The position numbers were made by a program, and so were the translations under genes. From Siphonodentalium dalli (taxonomy: Eukaryota; Mollusca; Scaphopoda; Gadilida; Siphonodentaliidae): a stretch of 64,000 bases of DNA. This document shows positions 36,801 to 46,367 of the stretch, piece after piece. How positions within the stretch are numbered: the stretch's first letter is position 1; every line of letters starts with the position of its first letter. The notes beneath the pieces are model-generated. The model was not told the origin of the DNA and searched no databases. It worked only from the letters and a program-made list of their open reading frames with translations. Where the stretch lies: assembly GCA_032622095.1 (NCBI GenBank), contig CP136065.1:152343577-152407576 (forward strand), written 5' to 3'.

Positions 36801-38206
36801 GGTAGCATGTACGAACCTTTCGCATTATTTCCAGCAAATTTCCCATCAGGATATTCGGTTTTGGACCAGGAATCCCTAGTTTCTTGAACTGGTTAAAATG
36901 TTCACTCAGCCACCTATAAAAAAGCCCAAGTATATCAAGACATGTTTTTATTATTATTATTAAAATAGCGTTTCTCTTCATAATAAGTTTTCTATAGACT
37001 AAGCGTTTTCCGGATTTATTATTTTATACTCATGGAAACTATAGTATAGTTTCCGGAATATAAAACTATATATAGTATAGTTTACGGGGTAAAGAACAAT
37101 AGTAAAGTTTCCGGGGTATATAAACTATATAGTATAGTTTCCGGGGTATTGAACTATAGTAAAGTTTCCGGGGTATAAAACTATATAATATAGTTTCCGG
37201 GGTATACACTAATAAATCCAGAAAACGCTTCTATCAGTATATTGATTTATTATGTTTAGATTTCTTCTGGTACAATAAATACAATCTGTCGGGACAGTTT
37301 TGTGAGCTATTTGTATGGAATAGAAATTTCAGGCGATCTCGCGGAAGAGATCGGAGTCGTACCAAGATGGAGAATTTTTTTTTTTTTAAATTTGTTTAAT
37401 CTCAATAAAACCGTACATATTCATCAGTATTTGAGATAGATACGAAATACAATTAGTATACATGTGAAATTAATATTTACAAGTGATCAGGCAAATTACA
37501 TACAAGAAACACAAACCAATTCTCGCCATTAATATCTTGCTAACACAATCAATTAATGCAAATTCCATTGTCCTCCGGAATAAACCGTCATGCTACGCTT
37601 CCAAAACAAATAATATGCACAATCTTAATTTTTGTCTGTTTTATAACAGAAAAAGGTATTTGCAGTCTTGAAATCGGGTTTTATCAAAATTATGTTGTAA
37701 TTGTGGCCCAGAAGAGATACACAATATTTAAAGAAAATTATAAATACCAAGCTTCAAATTATACCAAATGTTCGCTGTTGATGCGTTCCTGTAATCAATA
37801 TATGTCGATTAATATATACCATTTATTAAAAAATATGCATGTATACGGACTTTATATTTAGTGAAAGGTGTCCAAGAAATAAACGCAACTAAATTATCGA
37901 TATTTGAATGCAAATATTTTATAAAATCTAATTTGACATAATTTGGATACAATCGATATTATTTTTCATATTTTTCTGCAGTATATGACAATACAGTGCG
38001 GTGTCGACTTTGAAACGAAATTATCGATATTTGACTGCAAATATTTTATAAACTCTAATTTAACATAATTTGGATACAATCGATATTATTTCTAACTCAA
38101 AAAGCCCAACATTTTGGTGGAATTACAACAAAATACACACGTATATCTACACTTACCAGTATGAACACAGCAGAAGCACAACTACTACTCCGAAAAGGAC
38201 CAACAT
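21893..38206 (-). CDS. Cytochrome P450, CYP3 family-like, 11 coding exons
   Basis: Coding exons in order: 38206-38157, 36913-36817, 33790-33738, 31608-31512, 30001-29811, 28732-28584, 27644-27517, 25722-25501, 24865-24777, 23519-23379, 22154-21893. All introns are GT/AG, all phases join, and the product is 492 residues, close to the usual CYP3A length of about 503. Seen: signal anchor (residues 1-16, [13 protein letters not shown]), proline hinge PGPKP (32-36), C-helix WRHSR (119-123), I-helix AGYETT (293-298), ExxR (E349/R352), PERF (404-407), and heme loop [10 protein letters not shown] (423-432, ligand C430). Exons of 53, 149 and 128 bp match vertebrate CYP3A. The enzyme should be an ER-bound monooxygenase taking electrons from P450 reductase; the substrate is unknown. 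Oddities: Y for the usual N before C430, and C in ExxR (EVCR). The gene looks intact. Repeats fill the introns. Confidence 0.9.
22232..22708. mobile_element. TTAA-flanked MITE, family C copy
   Basis: Starts TTAA-AGGCCCACTTAATTTTCGA and ends TCGAAAGTTAAGTGGGCCT. The right TTAA has decayed to TCAG. An inner hairpin (AATAACTCTATATATTTAG and its inverse) lies near 22436-22480. It begins 78 bp upstream of the last P450 exon. Confidence 0.75.
23805..24030. repeat. Dispersed repeat family E
   Basis: Contains CATTTGCACGACACGGAATA and AATAAAGAGCGTTT. Related segments occur at about 26655-26900 (same direction) and 31690-31990 (opposite), with short pieces near 38930 and 40570-40640. No terminal repeats or ORF seen. 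Confidence 0.5.
24380..24613. mobile_element. Family D MITE, decayed copy
   Basis: Ends GGAAGCTCCAGTCATGAAAGGG like the copy at 30029-31119, then TTAG in place of TTAA. The left end (GACCGGAGCTTCGC) is diverged. Inner hairpins TATATGCGAGGCGACC and GGTCGACTCGCTTATAT are shared with the other copy. Confidence 0.55.
25778..26470. mobile_element. hAT-like MITE, family A copy with 8-bp target duplication
   Basis: The 12-bp inverted ends are CAGGGACGTGGC and GCCACGTCCCTG, flanked on both sides by the direct repeat catgcaat (25770-25777, 26471-26478). CAG...CTG ends with an 8-bp duplication are the hAT signature. A family B element is nested at 25994-26271. Poly-C and poly-G tracts lie inside. It starts 55 bp upstream of P450 exon 8. 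Confidence 0.88.
25994..26271. mobile_element. TTAA-flanked MITE, family B copy 2
   Basis: AGGCACTCAATCCGAT at the left and ATCGGATTGAGTACCT at the right, each against TTAA (25990-25993, 26272-26275). It lies inside the hAT-like element, so it inserted later. Confidence 0.82.
26655..26900. repeat. Dispersed repeat family E, copy 2
   Basis: GAATAAAGAGCGTTCGTCGT and then a CCTGATATGATACGAATAAA stretch parallel the copy at 23805-24030. Confidence 0.45.
27007..27461. mobile_element. TTAA-flanked MITE, family C copy with intact target
   Basis: Left AGGCCAATTTAATTTTCGA and right TCGAAAATTAAGTAGGCCT, with TTAA on both sides (27003-27006, 27462-27465). It ends 51 bp downstream of the donor site of P450 exon 7. 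Confidence 0.8.
27986..28418. mobile_element. TTAA-flanked element, family F copy 1
   Basis: Starts TTAA-AGTGATGTGAAACACTCC and ends ATATGTCA-TTAA. Copies of the same span with the same ends lie at 30178-31007 and, inverted, at 39500-39861. The ends are not strong inverted repeats, but the TTAA at each end of all three copies fixes the borders. It contains the 72-bp hairpin insertion at 28260-28331. Confidence 0.7.
28260..28331. repeat. 72-bp perfect hairpin insertion with target duplication
   Basis: Arms of 31 bp (from CAGTCTGATTAAAACC) pair perfectly around a 10-bp loop. The 9-mer cgatgttag flanks it directly on both sides (28251-28259, 28332-28340). The family F copies at 30178 and 39500 show the same host sequence with one cgatgttag and no hairpin. 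Confidence 0.85.
28741..29810. other. P450 intron without assignable repeats
   Basis: Intron between coding exons 5 and 6. Short ORFs on the plus strand (28849-29073, 29382-29576) have no protein character. Confidence 0.5.
30178..31007. mobile_element. Family F copy 2, nested in family D
   Basis: TTAA-AGTGATGTGAAACACTCC to TATGTCT-TTAA. Compared with copy 1 it has an extra ~490 bp after GTGATCAAATA. Downstream of that the two copies match again (GAGAATAATCTTG, CACACCGTCATTCTTATATA). Confidence 0.75.
30203..30347. repeat. 145-bp fold-back inside the nested insertion
   Basis: AGGATTAACTGTCATGTGG and inverse, arms about 65 bp, loop TGTGTAAAATCCGAAGC. It forms the left end of the ~490-bp sequence inserted in family F. 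Confidence 0.8.
31690..31990. repeat. Dispersed repeat family E, inverted copy
   Basis: AAATAAACGCTCTTCATTTT and TCCATGTCGTGCAAATGGCT mirror the copy at 23805-24030. It lies in the P450 intron between coding exons 3 and 4. Confidence 0.45.
32818..32954. repeat. 137-bp fold-back element
   Basis: Arms around CTTTCTGTTCAATAAGAATC and GTGGGTACACGTTCGATATATCG-type centre pair over about 65 bp, the tip being TTCGATATATCGAA. Confidence 0.82.
33000..33370. repeat. Two diverged ~165-bp tandem units
   Basis: Each has a GTTTCAAATT(G/T) segment, AAAATACAGGTCAA, TTGGGTTTG(A/G)TCC, AGAGTTAT-CC and TTTCTGG. Sequences of this kind (TTATGCCCTTT phrases) recur in mollusc DNA. They lie 370-740 bp from coding exon 3, in the following intron. 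Confidence 0.5.
34505..34700. repeat. Dispersed single copy related to the 421-bp unit
   Basis: GAGTATCAATGCATTGCTTC, ATCGAAATGGTCATGTATCG and ATCAAGCTGGGGTTCGAATA align in order with the 421-bp unit of region 1, including the tRNA B-box area. It is clearly diverged, so it is older than the array. Confidence 0.7.
35150..35490. mobile_element. hAT-like family A, fragment
   Basis: Contains CCAAGTGTTGGACATTTCC, a poly-C run and the right end GCCACGTCCCT at about 35466-35477, as in the copy at 25778. Confidence 0.55.
36240..36735 (+). pseudogene. LINE 3' end relic
   Basis: Frame 1 reads [12 protein letters not shown] and ECTFCEM, then after a frameshift [19 protein letters not shown]. This C-x-x-C...DE-H-x-LL-x-CP pattern is the C-terminal tail of many invertebrate non-LTR retrotransposon proteins. 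It is followed by AT-rich 3' sequence and a tail AAAATGAATCTGAATCTGA. It lies on the plus strand inside the P450 intron, so antisense to the gene. Confidence 0.6.
37001..37230. repeat. Short element with inverted ends and inner ~37-bp tandem repeat
   Basis: The ends AAGCGTTTTCCGGATTTATTA and TAATAAATCCAGAAAACGCTT are inverted. Between them, units around CTATATAGTATAGTTTCCGG repeat about five times. Confidence 0.7.
37891..38094. repeat. Direct duplication of ~76 bp next to P450 exon 1
   Basis: AAATTATCGATATTTGAATGC through TTGGATACAATCGATATTATT at 37891-37966 recurs at 38019-38094 with a few changes. It starts about 60 bp downstream of the exon 1 donor, within intron 1. Confidence 0.75.
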
Positions 38207-38289
38207 TTTCCAATACAATCATATACTCGATACACACTTAGATTTGTTGTCTTTTTTGAGAAAACACTTTTGTGGATACGTTATTTCCC

Positions 38290-38370
38290 ATTTTTATAAA
38301 TCTCGCTCATAATATTTTGATCGCGGGATCTCCAATCAAAACAATTGTTTTGACAGGAAGGCGGAGCCTG
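38290..38370 (-). promoter_or_regulatory. Candidate P450 promoter
   Basis: Reading the minus strand, a GC-type box (GGCTCCGCC, about 38360), an ATTGG (inverted CCAAT) at about 38331 and TTTATAAAAA at 38291-38300 precede the start codon at 38206 by about 85-155 bp. The TATA-like sequence would place transcription start near 38265. This is pattern matching only. Confidence 0.3.
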
Positions 38371-38616
38371 TTGGACGGATGAAGTGTTTCAATTTTCAGA
38401 TTTTCTGCGAGATAACCATGGGGCTTGACAATGCTTTGTTTCAACATCAACATCCTTTAGCTATATTTATTTTAATCTGGAGAAGATTATTTTAGGGAAA
38501 CATGCCACCCGATATAGAATCTCGAAAGCCGGATATATAAACGGGTCAAACCTTGGGTACCAATATAGATTACCATACTATCCATTCATATATAGTTACT
38601 ACTATAATAGATTATA

Positions 38617-38660
38617 CTAGCAGGGTTACCCGGCGTTGCCCAAGTTAGAGTGCAGGTGAG
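38617..38660 (-). mobile_element. Helitron-like 3' end
   Basis: On the minus strand GGGCAACGCCGGGTAACCC is followed by TGCTAG and then T: a GC-rich hairpin a few bases before CTAG with insertion before T, the layout of Helitron 3' ends. The element body on the far side is not delimited. Confidence 0.45.
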
Positions 38661-39499
38661 AGCCTCTGCTGTGGACATTTGTGCATGGGTATAGGGAATA
38701 CTCTTGCTCAAAGTGTTACACGCGCATATTCTCATAATTTTATATCCAAATGGCATCACAAAACGTCATTCAATGGATTATAAGTATAGTGGTTCACCTT
38801 TTCGGAGTGATTGTCATTTTGTTCATCAATAATCACTTGTAATAAATTTATCAAAGAATCCCTGGTAGATTTTGAGAAAATCCATTTTGAAATACCAGGA
38901 AATTTTGGCAAAACGTGGATCTGACTATACAATTAAAAAGCGTACCGCGAACGCTCTTTATTGGTTTCCGCTGAAGAAGAATAGGTTTTTAAATTACATG
39001 ATAAACTGTGGTCTTCACACTCTCGTTTGAGTCCGAAACGCACGAACTTAGCTTGCTCACTAAACCAATCTATTTTTATACCCTCCCCCTCGTAACGAAG
39101 TTATGGTGGTATTTTGGAATCAGCTCGTCCGTCTGACCATCCTTTCGTCCATGCATTTCCTACATTTTTCAGTAAATTTTCTTGAAACTTGGTAAATATA
39201 TTTAGTAGCAAGGGGACAAGTGCACCTGCGATTATAAGGTCCGTCCGACTTTGTTTTAGTGGAGTTATGCTCCATTTTTCGACTAGTTATATTTCGCAAG
39301 ATGCATGCGTAATATGTGCGAGCTTTTATTCCTACACATCTTGGTATTTCAATGGTATTGAAACGTGGTACCCATATTCACCACTGCGAACCTCTGCACA
39401 AGCGATTACGAGCTCAATCCGATTTGTTGGTTCTGGAGTTGTCCCTCTTTTTCGAGCTTGTATTTCTTGTGGGTTTTTTTTCGAAAACAAATATGTTAA

Positions 39500-39861
39500 A
39501 GACATATCTTTTACTTATTCGGGTGTGTGAAACTAGTAGTATTCAGGCACTATGCCAACTGGAAGAATATAGCATTCTACTAACATCGCCGAAAATTAAA
39601 AACAAATCGACCTTACCGCTCCAGAGAAAACATCGTCTGAACTACGCGCAATTCTAAATATTTACTTCTAGATTCGGGACGCAACTATCTGCGATAAGCT
39701 AACGAAAACTATTTCGCCATCGAGAGTCACTATATTTAATTAATATATAAGAATGACGGTGTTTGTTATCAACTTGGATATAATATTTGTAAAAATTACT
39801 ACTTTGAGCAAGATTATTCCCATTTCTATTTGATCACCCTACCGGAGTGCTTCACATCACT
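39500..39861. mobile_element. TTAA-flanked element, family F copy 3 (inverted)
   Basis: AGACATAT after TTAA (39496-39499), ending GTGCTTCACATCACT before TTAA (39862-39865). It matches copies 1 and 2 along its length without their inner insertions. Confidence 0.72.
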
Positions 39862-40033
39862 TTAATATGACAACTTACTGCAGCGCGACTGCACTGCTTG
39901 GGGGGGGGGGGGGTATCACTAGCTACACTAGGACAGTCCTCCTGCACATTTTAAGCACAGTTGTTGGAATCTGGGATCAAAATCTTCCGATAACTACACA
40001 CGCCCACTACTTTAACAACAATATAGACATTAA

Positions 40034-40458
40034 AGGTACTCAATCCGATCAGACGCTCCTAAATTACTATTTATTTGGCTTCGGGGGTAAACAATATTTT
40101 ATTCGAGTCGAGGAACCCACCCACCAAAGCTCAGAGTGATTAGATATATATGTTTGAACTTTGTGGTTTCTATTGTTTGTGGACCACAAACTTATTGAAG
40201 CACGAGGGTCAAACGGACGGATGGATAATATTAACCACTTGATTTTAGAGTTATCCATCTTTATCTGCAAGACCGTCCGTTTGACCCTCGTGTTTCAATC
40301 TGTTTGTGGTCCACAAACATAGAAACCGCAAAGTTCAAACATCGATATCTAATCACTCTGAGCTTTGATGGGTGGGTTCTTCGACTCGATTCAAATATTT
40401 GTTACCCCCCGAAGCCAAAGAAATAGTAATTTAGGAGCGTCTGATCGGATTGAGTACT
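40034..40458. mobile_element. TTAA-flanked MITE, family B copy 3
   Basis: AGGTACTCAATCCGATCAGA left and CTGATCGGATTGAGTACT right, with TTAA on both sides. A long inner palindrome centres on 40225-40250. Confidence 0.82.
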
Positions 40459-40504
40459 TTAATTGGGTGGTATTTTGATTTTGATTTTGATTTCCAATTT
40501 TAAC

Positions 40505-40590
40505 AACAGTGATCATAATAAATAAATAAATAAATAAATGGTCCGATTCACTATCTATCTCATTATTATTATTATTATTATTATAAAGAG
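40505..40590. repeat. Microsatellites (AATA)n and (ATT)n
   Basis: AATAAATAAATAAATAAATA at about 40519 and seven ATT units at about 40561-40583. Confidence 0.85.
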
Positions 40591-40619
40591 TGTTCATGGT
40601 CGCGTTTTCAAAAAGCAGT

Positions 40620-42120
40620 AGGTAATAAAGAGCGTTTTATATTATGATTGTTTGAACTCCTTTCAACGTAAAATTGACTGATTGTGTGGATTTTCACAAT
40701 ACCTGTGTCGCACATGATGTGATTGCATGTATTGTTCCTTTTTCTTTTGCATGGCAAGCTGGAAATTGGCTCAGTAAAATTTGACTTATTTGTTGTCAGA
40801 TATGACAATACATATTTAATGATTGATTGTCTTTTGTCATGTGACAGGCATCAGTCTACATGCATATATGGATATGTGTGCAATCTGTAACGTCACAATT
40901 TTGACAAGAAATTATATTTTTCACGCACATATGAACAGCATACTAAACCAGTGCCCAACACATTCCGATATGTGCATAGTTTACTATAAATGGAAATATG
41001 TCAACAATTGTCAAGTCTTTTGTATGTCCAGCTTTGTGGACCTGTGGTTTCTGCGATGGGATATAACGGGTCCATTATATTATCGACATAAAAGGCAAAT
41101 GTCTTGGGTTCTCGTGTACCCGTGGAAGTTTTTATACTATCCAGCGAAAGGAGTTGTGTGATCGATCTTACGGTTTGAATGAATGGAGCGACAGGCAGTT
41201 CCTACCATTATTGTCGCGAATCTATTTGCGACTACCGCCCCTACACGCATCAACTCTCCATCCGGCCATTCTTAGCTAGTGATTAAAATAGCAATCAGCC
41301 GAGCGATTTCGAATCAAACGCTCATCATCAATATGCACAGGGGTCGGTAGAGAAACAATTCTAGGATACAAGGTCGAGGTGTTTGGGTGCGGTGTGAGCA
41401 CCCGAACCCAGATTTTGTTCAATGCAAGCAAATTGTTTTCCAAATCCATGTTGAAAGACAAATTATGATCACTAAACTTTATTTATAAATTTGATCGAAA
41501 CGTATAATTATCTATCACTTCGTGTGGAATTCGATTGTAAAAATAAAAAATGGCGGACAAAATAACGAATGGGTGTAGAAAAATTGGGATTTTAAAAAAT
41601 AATTTTATGATTAAATGACCAGTTGCGCCACCATATGTATGATGTAAAATCCAAATCCGATTATGTTGTGACATATCACGAGGATTTGTTCCTTCGAAGT
41701 TCGAAGTAGGTGTACTAAATTGCTAAATAAATAATAGAATAAAAGAACACGAATCACTTAGAACTAATTAGGTGTCAGATATGGACCACCGTACCAATTT
41801 GAGTAGAAATGAAGCCATTATTATCCAAAATAGCGAACAAAATGGCGACAAAATTATCAAAATATGGCTAATACCGGATTTCGACCGAGTTCCAAGCTAA
41901 ATAACGAGTGTTGCAAACCAGTCAATGAGTCCTCAATCTATCCACCAACTGGTGTATCAAATCATACAAAGAGCATCATATGCAATTCAGCGGCTGTTCC
42001 AATTTCCAAACATTGTGGACCCAACTAGACTGTGTCTAGATATATCCAACTAATATCCCAAAACCACCACAGTGTGTCCCACCATCCAACTAGGGTCATA
42101 ATCCAACAAACGGTTGGTTC
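40620..42120. other. No gene seen
   Basis: Several short ORFs, including 112 codons at 40823-41161 on the plus strand, have no recognisable domain. I regard them as chance. Confidence 0.4.
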
Positions 42121-42303
42121 AAAGCCACACACACAGAGTGCCCAAAAGAAGCAAGTTTATGACACCTGTTTATGACACCTGTTGGATAGTTTGGGAGATT
42201 ACATCAGCGGTTTGAGACACTCGTGTGTTTTTGGACACCAGCTGGGTGGTTACGATACACTCATTGGGTAGCTTTTGGTACTGGCTGGTGGTTTGGTATA
42301 GTA

Positions 42304-43671
42304 GAGACCTTTCGCAAAACTCACGATTACGATTACGGATACGGATAGGGTACTACGTCACCAACATTTGTGTACTTTCTAATCGTTGTCGTATTTTACT
42401 ATCCGTAATAACGGTTACGATTTCATGGTTTCTAATAAGCTCAAGTAACCCCTGCAATATATCACTTTACTCCGTTCGAGACTGTATATGTTTATCATGT
42501 AAACCATCCAGTTATATTGAGCTGCGACCTCGGTGTGCTGTTTAGATTGCAATCACTCTACTCGTCGTCGTGAATCTCGAGCTTCCCGCGAAATAAGATT
42601 GCTATTCACAACGGATAGTCATCGCTGGTTGCGCCACAAAACTTTGCAGTAATATAGAAGCGCACTATGAAACCAGTCGCCAAAAATGCACGGCTGACAC
42701 ACTGGCTGACATTGATTTGGTGTTACTAAAAGAATATTTGGCACACCCACCGACATCACCAGAGCTCAACGGTCTCTGTCAGGTTTGTTCTTTGCATTGT
42801 TTTAAATTTAAAAAACACAACTCGCACAAATGTGGCATTTAAAGGTACTCAATCCGATTAGATGTCCCCATATCATCAGATTCCAACAACAACGATTTTT
42901 TTTTAAATGCCGCTTCTGTTATCAGAATCGAATAATTGCCCAAAATTAATGCTAACCACAGTCAACTATAGTATAAAATTGCCCAAAACCTTTTATTTAT
43001 CAACATTTTGTTCAACGAAATTTTGCCGGTTTTTCAAATATCTGACACAAAAAAATCCACTTGGTGCACATCGCTTCTACCGTGTGTTTCGATTTGGTAG
43101 TACCAAATCAGAAGTCATGCACATCAGCGAGCACACCAACCGTATGTCGGATTTCCTAAACCCAAAGAGGTGATAGGCCTGTGAAGCCGTAATCGCATTG
43201 ACATCAAATTGCGGACTGGAAGGGTCTTGATGTGGTGGCGTCGTAGTTGATGTGAGGTCCAAATTCAGGAACCCCTCTTCCCCCATCAGCATAACGTATA
43301 TCAGGTCATCCATGATAACAACGAACTGAATTTCCACCACATATGACCTGGTATTTATACCGGTATTGCCACAATATATCACGAGAATCTCGGGTCGTAC
43401 GTTGTGACTGGTCGAATTATTGACAATAAACAGGTCATGATTATCGCATTATTGCAAATGAGACGATACTGGTAAGTGAGGTATTAAGGGACTATATACC
43501 AAACACACACTTTGAGTTGTAAAAGTGGTAAGAAATAATGATGGTACGTGTTCGTCAAAACTCTTACGCGTAGTCGTTTTGCGAAAGGACTTTTTGGCCA
43601 TACGGATAGACTTACGACTACGAATAGCTATCCGTATTCGTAATCGTAAACGTGAGGATGCGAAAGGTCTC
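42304..43671. mobile_element. TA-flanked DNA transposon inside the minisatellite
   Basis: Inverted ends GAGACCTTTCGCA...TCACG...TTACG and the mirror CGTAA...CGTGA...TGCGAAAGGTCTC, extended by ATTACGGATACGGATAG, with TA on both sides (42302-42303, 43672-43673). TA targets fit Tc1/mariner-like or related elements. Inside, CCTTTCGCAAAAC-like and ACGGATAG-like motifs recur near the right end. A decayed family B end (TTAA-AGGTACTCAATCCGAT) starts at 42843. No transposase is readable. Confidence 0.7.
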
Positions 43672-44596
43672 TATTATTGGGTAGTTTGGGACACGATGAT
43701 GTAGCATGGGACGCATACAGGGCGGGCCAGTGCTCTCTTTGGATAGCCTGGGATATTGATTGGTGGTTTGAGGTACTCATTGGATGGTATGGACAACTTA
43801 TTGTGTAGATTATGAAATCAGTTGGTGGTTGGGACACTACATGAGTGGTTTGGAGCACTCGTTGGACAGTGTGGGACACCCATTGTGTGGTTTCCCCACA
43901 CTCGTTAGACTGTTTCAATACAAAACATGTGTGGTGTCTGTGATACAGGTGGTATGGGTTAGGCCACTCCCTTGATGCCTTTGTATAGTCATATGGTGGT
44001 TTGGGTGACCCGGTGGCTGGTTTGGGATACTATGTGTGTGGTTTGTGATACCCGTTGTGTGGTTTGGAGTATTCATTGGGTGATATGGGGCACTTTTTGT
44101 GTGGAATAGGACGCCCGCTGGGTGGTCGGGGACACTATGTGGTTTGGGACAACCGATTAGTGACTTCTGCAATCATTATATGGCTTGGGACTACACTCGG
44201 GGTGGATTGGGAAAACTCATTGGATCGATTGGAACATTCGGTGTATGGTTTTGGGACACTATTTTTATTCTTTAGGACACTAGTTTAATGAATACGGATA
44301 GTCATTTTGGTCGGTTTGGCACACTCACTGGATGACTTGGACACTCGTTGTGTGGTTTGGGACTCTCAGTGTGGGGTTTGGGACACTCGTTGTGTGGTTC
44401 TGAACACTACGTATGTGTCCCAAACCACATACCTTAGTGGTTTGGGACTCTCTTTGTATAGTTTGTGAAACATATTGGATGGTATTCATTGGTTGCATTG
44501 GGACACCTTGGGTGTCTTGGGATATTGCATGGGGCGTTTGTGACACTCAGTGAGTGGGTTGTGACACCCACTTGATGGTATGAGACACTACGTTAG

Positions 44597-46367
44597 TTTA
44601 GTTTAAACATATTTTATTGTATCATTTATGTACAAATGGGATTGGGGCACAAGTTATACAACTTAGATAGCCCCTCTCCCCATATAATTACACACGTTAT
44701 TATAACAACAAGATGGTATATACATATGTTTAAATTGTTTTTTTGTGTGTGTGTGTTACCAGATCCGGGTTCAAATATGTGAGTTCATTTAATTTGATTA
44801 CTGGTTGTTGACATAGAGAAGATGTGTTTGTCAGTTTTAATGTTATCTTTTGGCTCTGCATGGGGTACTAAGACGATGGCGTTCGTGCGTGACGTTGACC
44901 CAGGGGTGGTGAATGTGTTAATTGGTAAAGCGGTTAGTAGCGACTATATATTTTTGAACTTCTGCAAATATTAATTTGTTTTTGTTATTACTAATGTTTG
45001 TTAGACCTTTAAGGAAGCCGGTGGTATTATATACAGTGATACCCTTTGTTCTAAGCCTATTAAAGAACAGTACGCGTTGTGTCTGGTATAAGGGGCATAA
45101 GAAAAAGTAATGGTGGGCGTCTTCGATTTCGTTTCCACAATCACAGAATGGGCTAAGAGCTATGTGGTTTTCAAATTTGTCATGATTTAGGTCGCTGCAT
45201 TTGTTTCTCAATTTGGTATGTATTATATTGTTTTTTCGGGAACCGGTATAATAATAATTTGGGGGTTTGGGTATGTCGTATATAATTTTGAGGAATATCT
45301 TGAATTCATGTAGGCTTTCGGCTTTGGTTACAATGTCGGGGAGTTTGTTCCAAGTTAGGCACATTTTTGGCATGAACGATTTTCTGAAATGTTCTGTTTC
45401 ACAATAATATGCGTAGAAGTCGCCAGGTCTTCTGAAGGAATAACCCGATACCTCGCCGGCTCGCGGTGGTAGGAGTATGGTTAGATAACTAGGTGCGTCA
45501 GCATTTATTATTTTGTAAAGCGTTTGTAATTTGTGGAATTCGCGTCTTATTTGCAGTGTGGGCCAGCCAACTTCAAGCATTAAATCTTTAATGGGGGCAG
45601 AACGCGTTAAACCACTGACAATTCTTGCTGCATCTTTATGAAGGCGATCGAGTCTTTCAGTCTGTTGCTGTGGCGCACAGTCCCAGACAATATCGACGTA
45701 GTCCATTAAGGGGAGTATATAAGTTAGATAAATACATTCAAGTGTCTTTCGGTCAAGCTTATATTTTAGTTTTCTGAGTTGGGATAATCTTGCAGAAACC
45801 TTTTTCGCTACGTTATCCAGATACTTGTTCCATTTGAGATTATTTTGGAGTTCCAGACCAAGATGCGTGTGCGAATCTACAAAGGAAACATCGTTTCCCT
45901 GGAATTTCAAGTTGAGATGGGGATTTCCGGATACTAGGGAGTAAGATAGCGCTACAGTTTTTTGAGGATTGAAGGACACTAGCCATTTTTGAGCCCATTC
46001 GTCAATGTTATTCAAGTCGTTATTTAGATCACTTGTTAGGATATCCATATCGTAATGAGAAGCAGACAAGCATGTATCGTCTGCGAACATTCGCGTATCG
46101 GACTGGGTGACGTCAGGTAGGTCGTTTATATAGACCAGAAACAGGAAGGGGCCCAATATAGATCCTTGGAGCACCCCAGCTGGGATACGTTTCAAGTCAG
46201 AATATGTATCATTTACAAGGACTCTTTGCTTTCTGTTATGTAAATAATCCTCCAGCCAGGCCAGAAGTCGTCCCCTAATTCCATAGTGACTCAACTTATA
46301 CACCAGCCCCCGGTGCCAGACTCTCTCAAATGCCTTTGAGATATCACAAAATACAGAACAAGTATAT
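44597..46367 (-). mobile_element. 5'-truncated LINE with 10-bp target duplication
   Basis: The insertion is flanked by the direct repeat actacgttag (44587-44596 and 46368-46377). The 5' end cuts into the reverse transcriptase. The 3' end reads ATACAATAAAATATGTTTAAACTAAA on the minus strand. Truncation with a target duplication is the hallmark of target-primed reverse transcription. Confidence 0.88.
44918..46366 (-). CDS. LINE reverse transcriptase, C-terminal part (Jockey/CR1-like)
   Basis: An open frame of about 482 codons with no upstream start: it enters at the insertion border with VFCDISKAFERVWHRGL, an RT block. Next come GVLQGSILGPFLFLVYIND and the catalytic MFADDT block (FADD in place of the usual YADD). 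The thumb region follows, then a tail with CDCGNEIEDAHHYFFLCP, a C-x-C...H...C-like motif usual at the C-terminus of these proteins. Endonuclease and N-terminal RT blocks are missing. The frame is still open, so the insertion is fairly young, but it cannot move alone. Confidence 0.88.
   Translation of the reverse strand, partial: YTCSVFCDISKAFERVWHRGLVYKLSHYGIRGRLLAWLEDYLHNRKQRVLVNDTYSDLKRIPAGVLQGSILGPFLFLVYINDLPDVTQSDTRMFADDTCLSASHYDMDILTSDLNNDLNNIDEWAQKWLVSFNPQKTVALSYSLVSGNPHLNLKFQGNDVSFVDSHTHLGLELQNNLKWNKYLDNVAKKVSARLSQLRKLKYKLDRKTLECIYLTYILPLMDYVDIVWDCAPQQQTERLDRLHKDAARIVSGLTRSAPIKDLMLEVGWPTLQIRREFHKLQTLYKIINADAPSYLTILLPPRAGEVSGYSFRRPGDFYAYYCETEHFRKSFMPKMCLTWNKLPDIVTKAESLHEFKIFLKIIYDIPKPPNYYYTGSRKNNIIHTKLRNKCSDLNHDKFENHIALSPFCDCGNEIEDAHHYFFLCPLYQTQRVLFFNRLRTKGITVYNTTGFLKGLTNISNNKNKLIFAEVQKYIVATNRFTN

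Noticed and set aside
40823-41161. 112-residue plus-strand ORF
   Set aside because: No recognisable motif, isolated, and without splice or promoter support.
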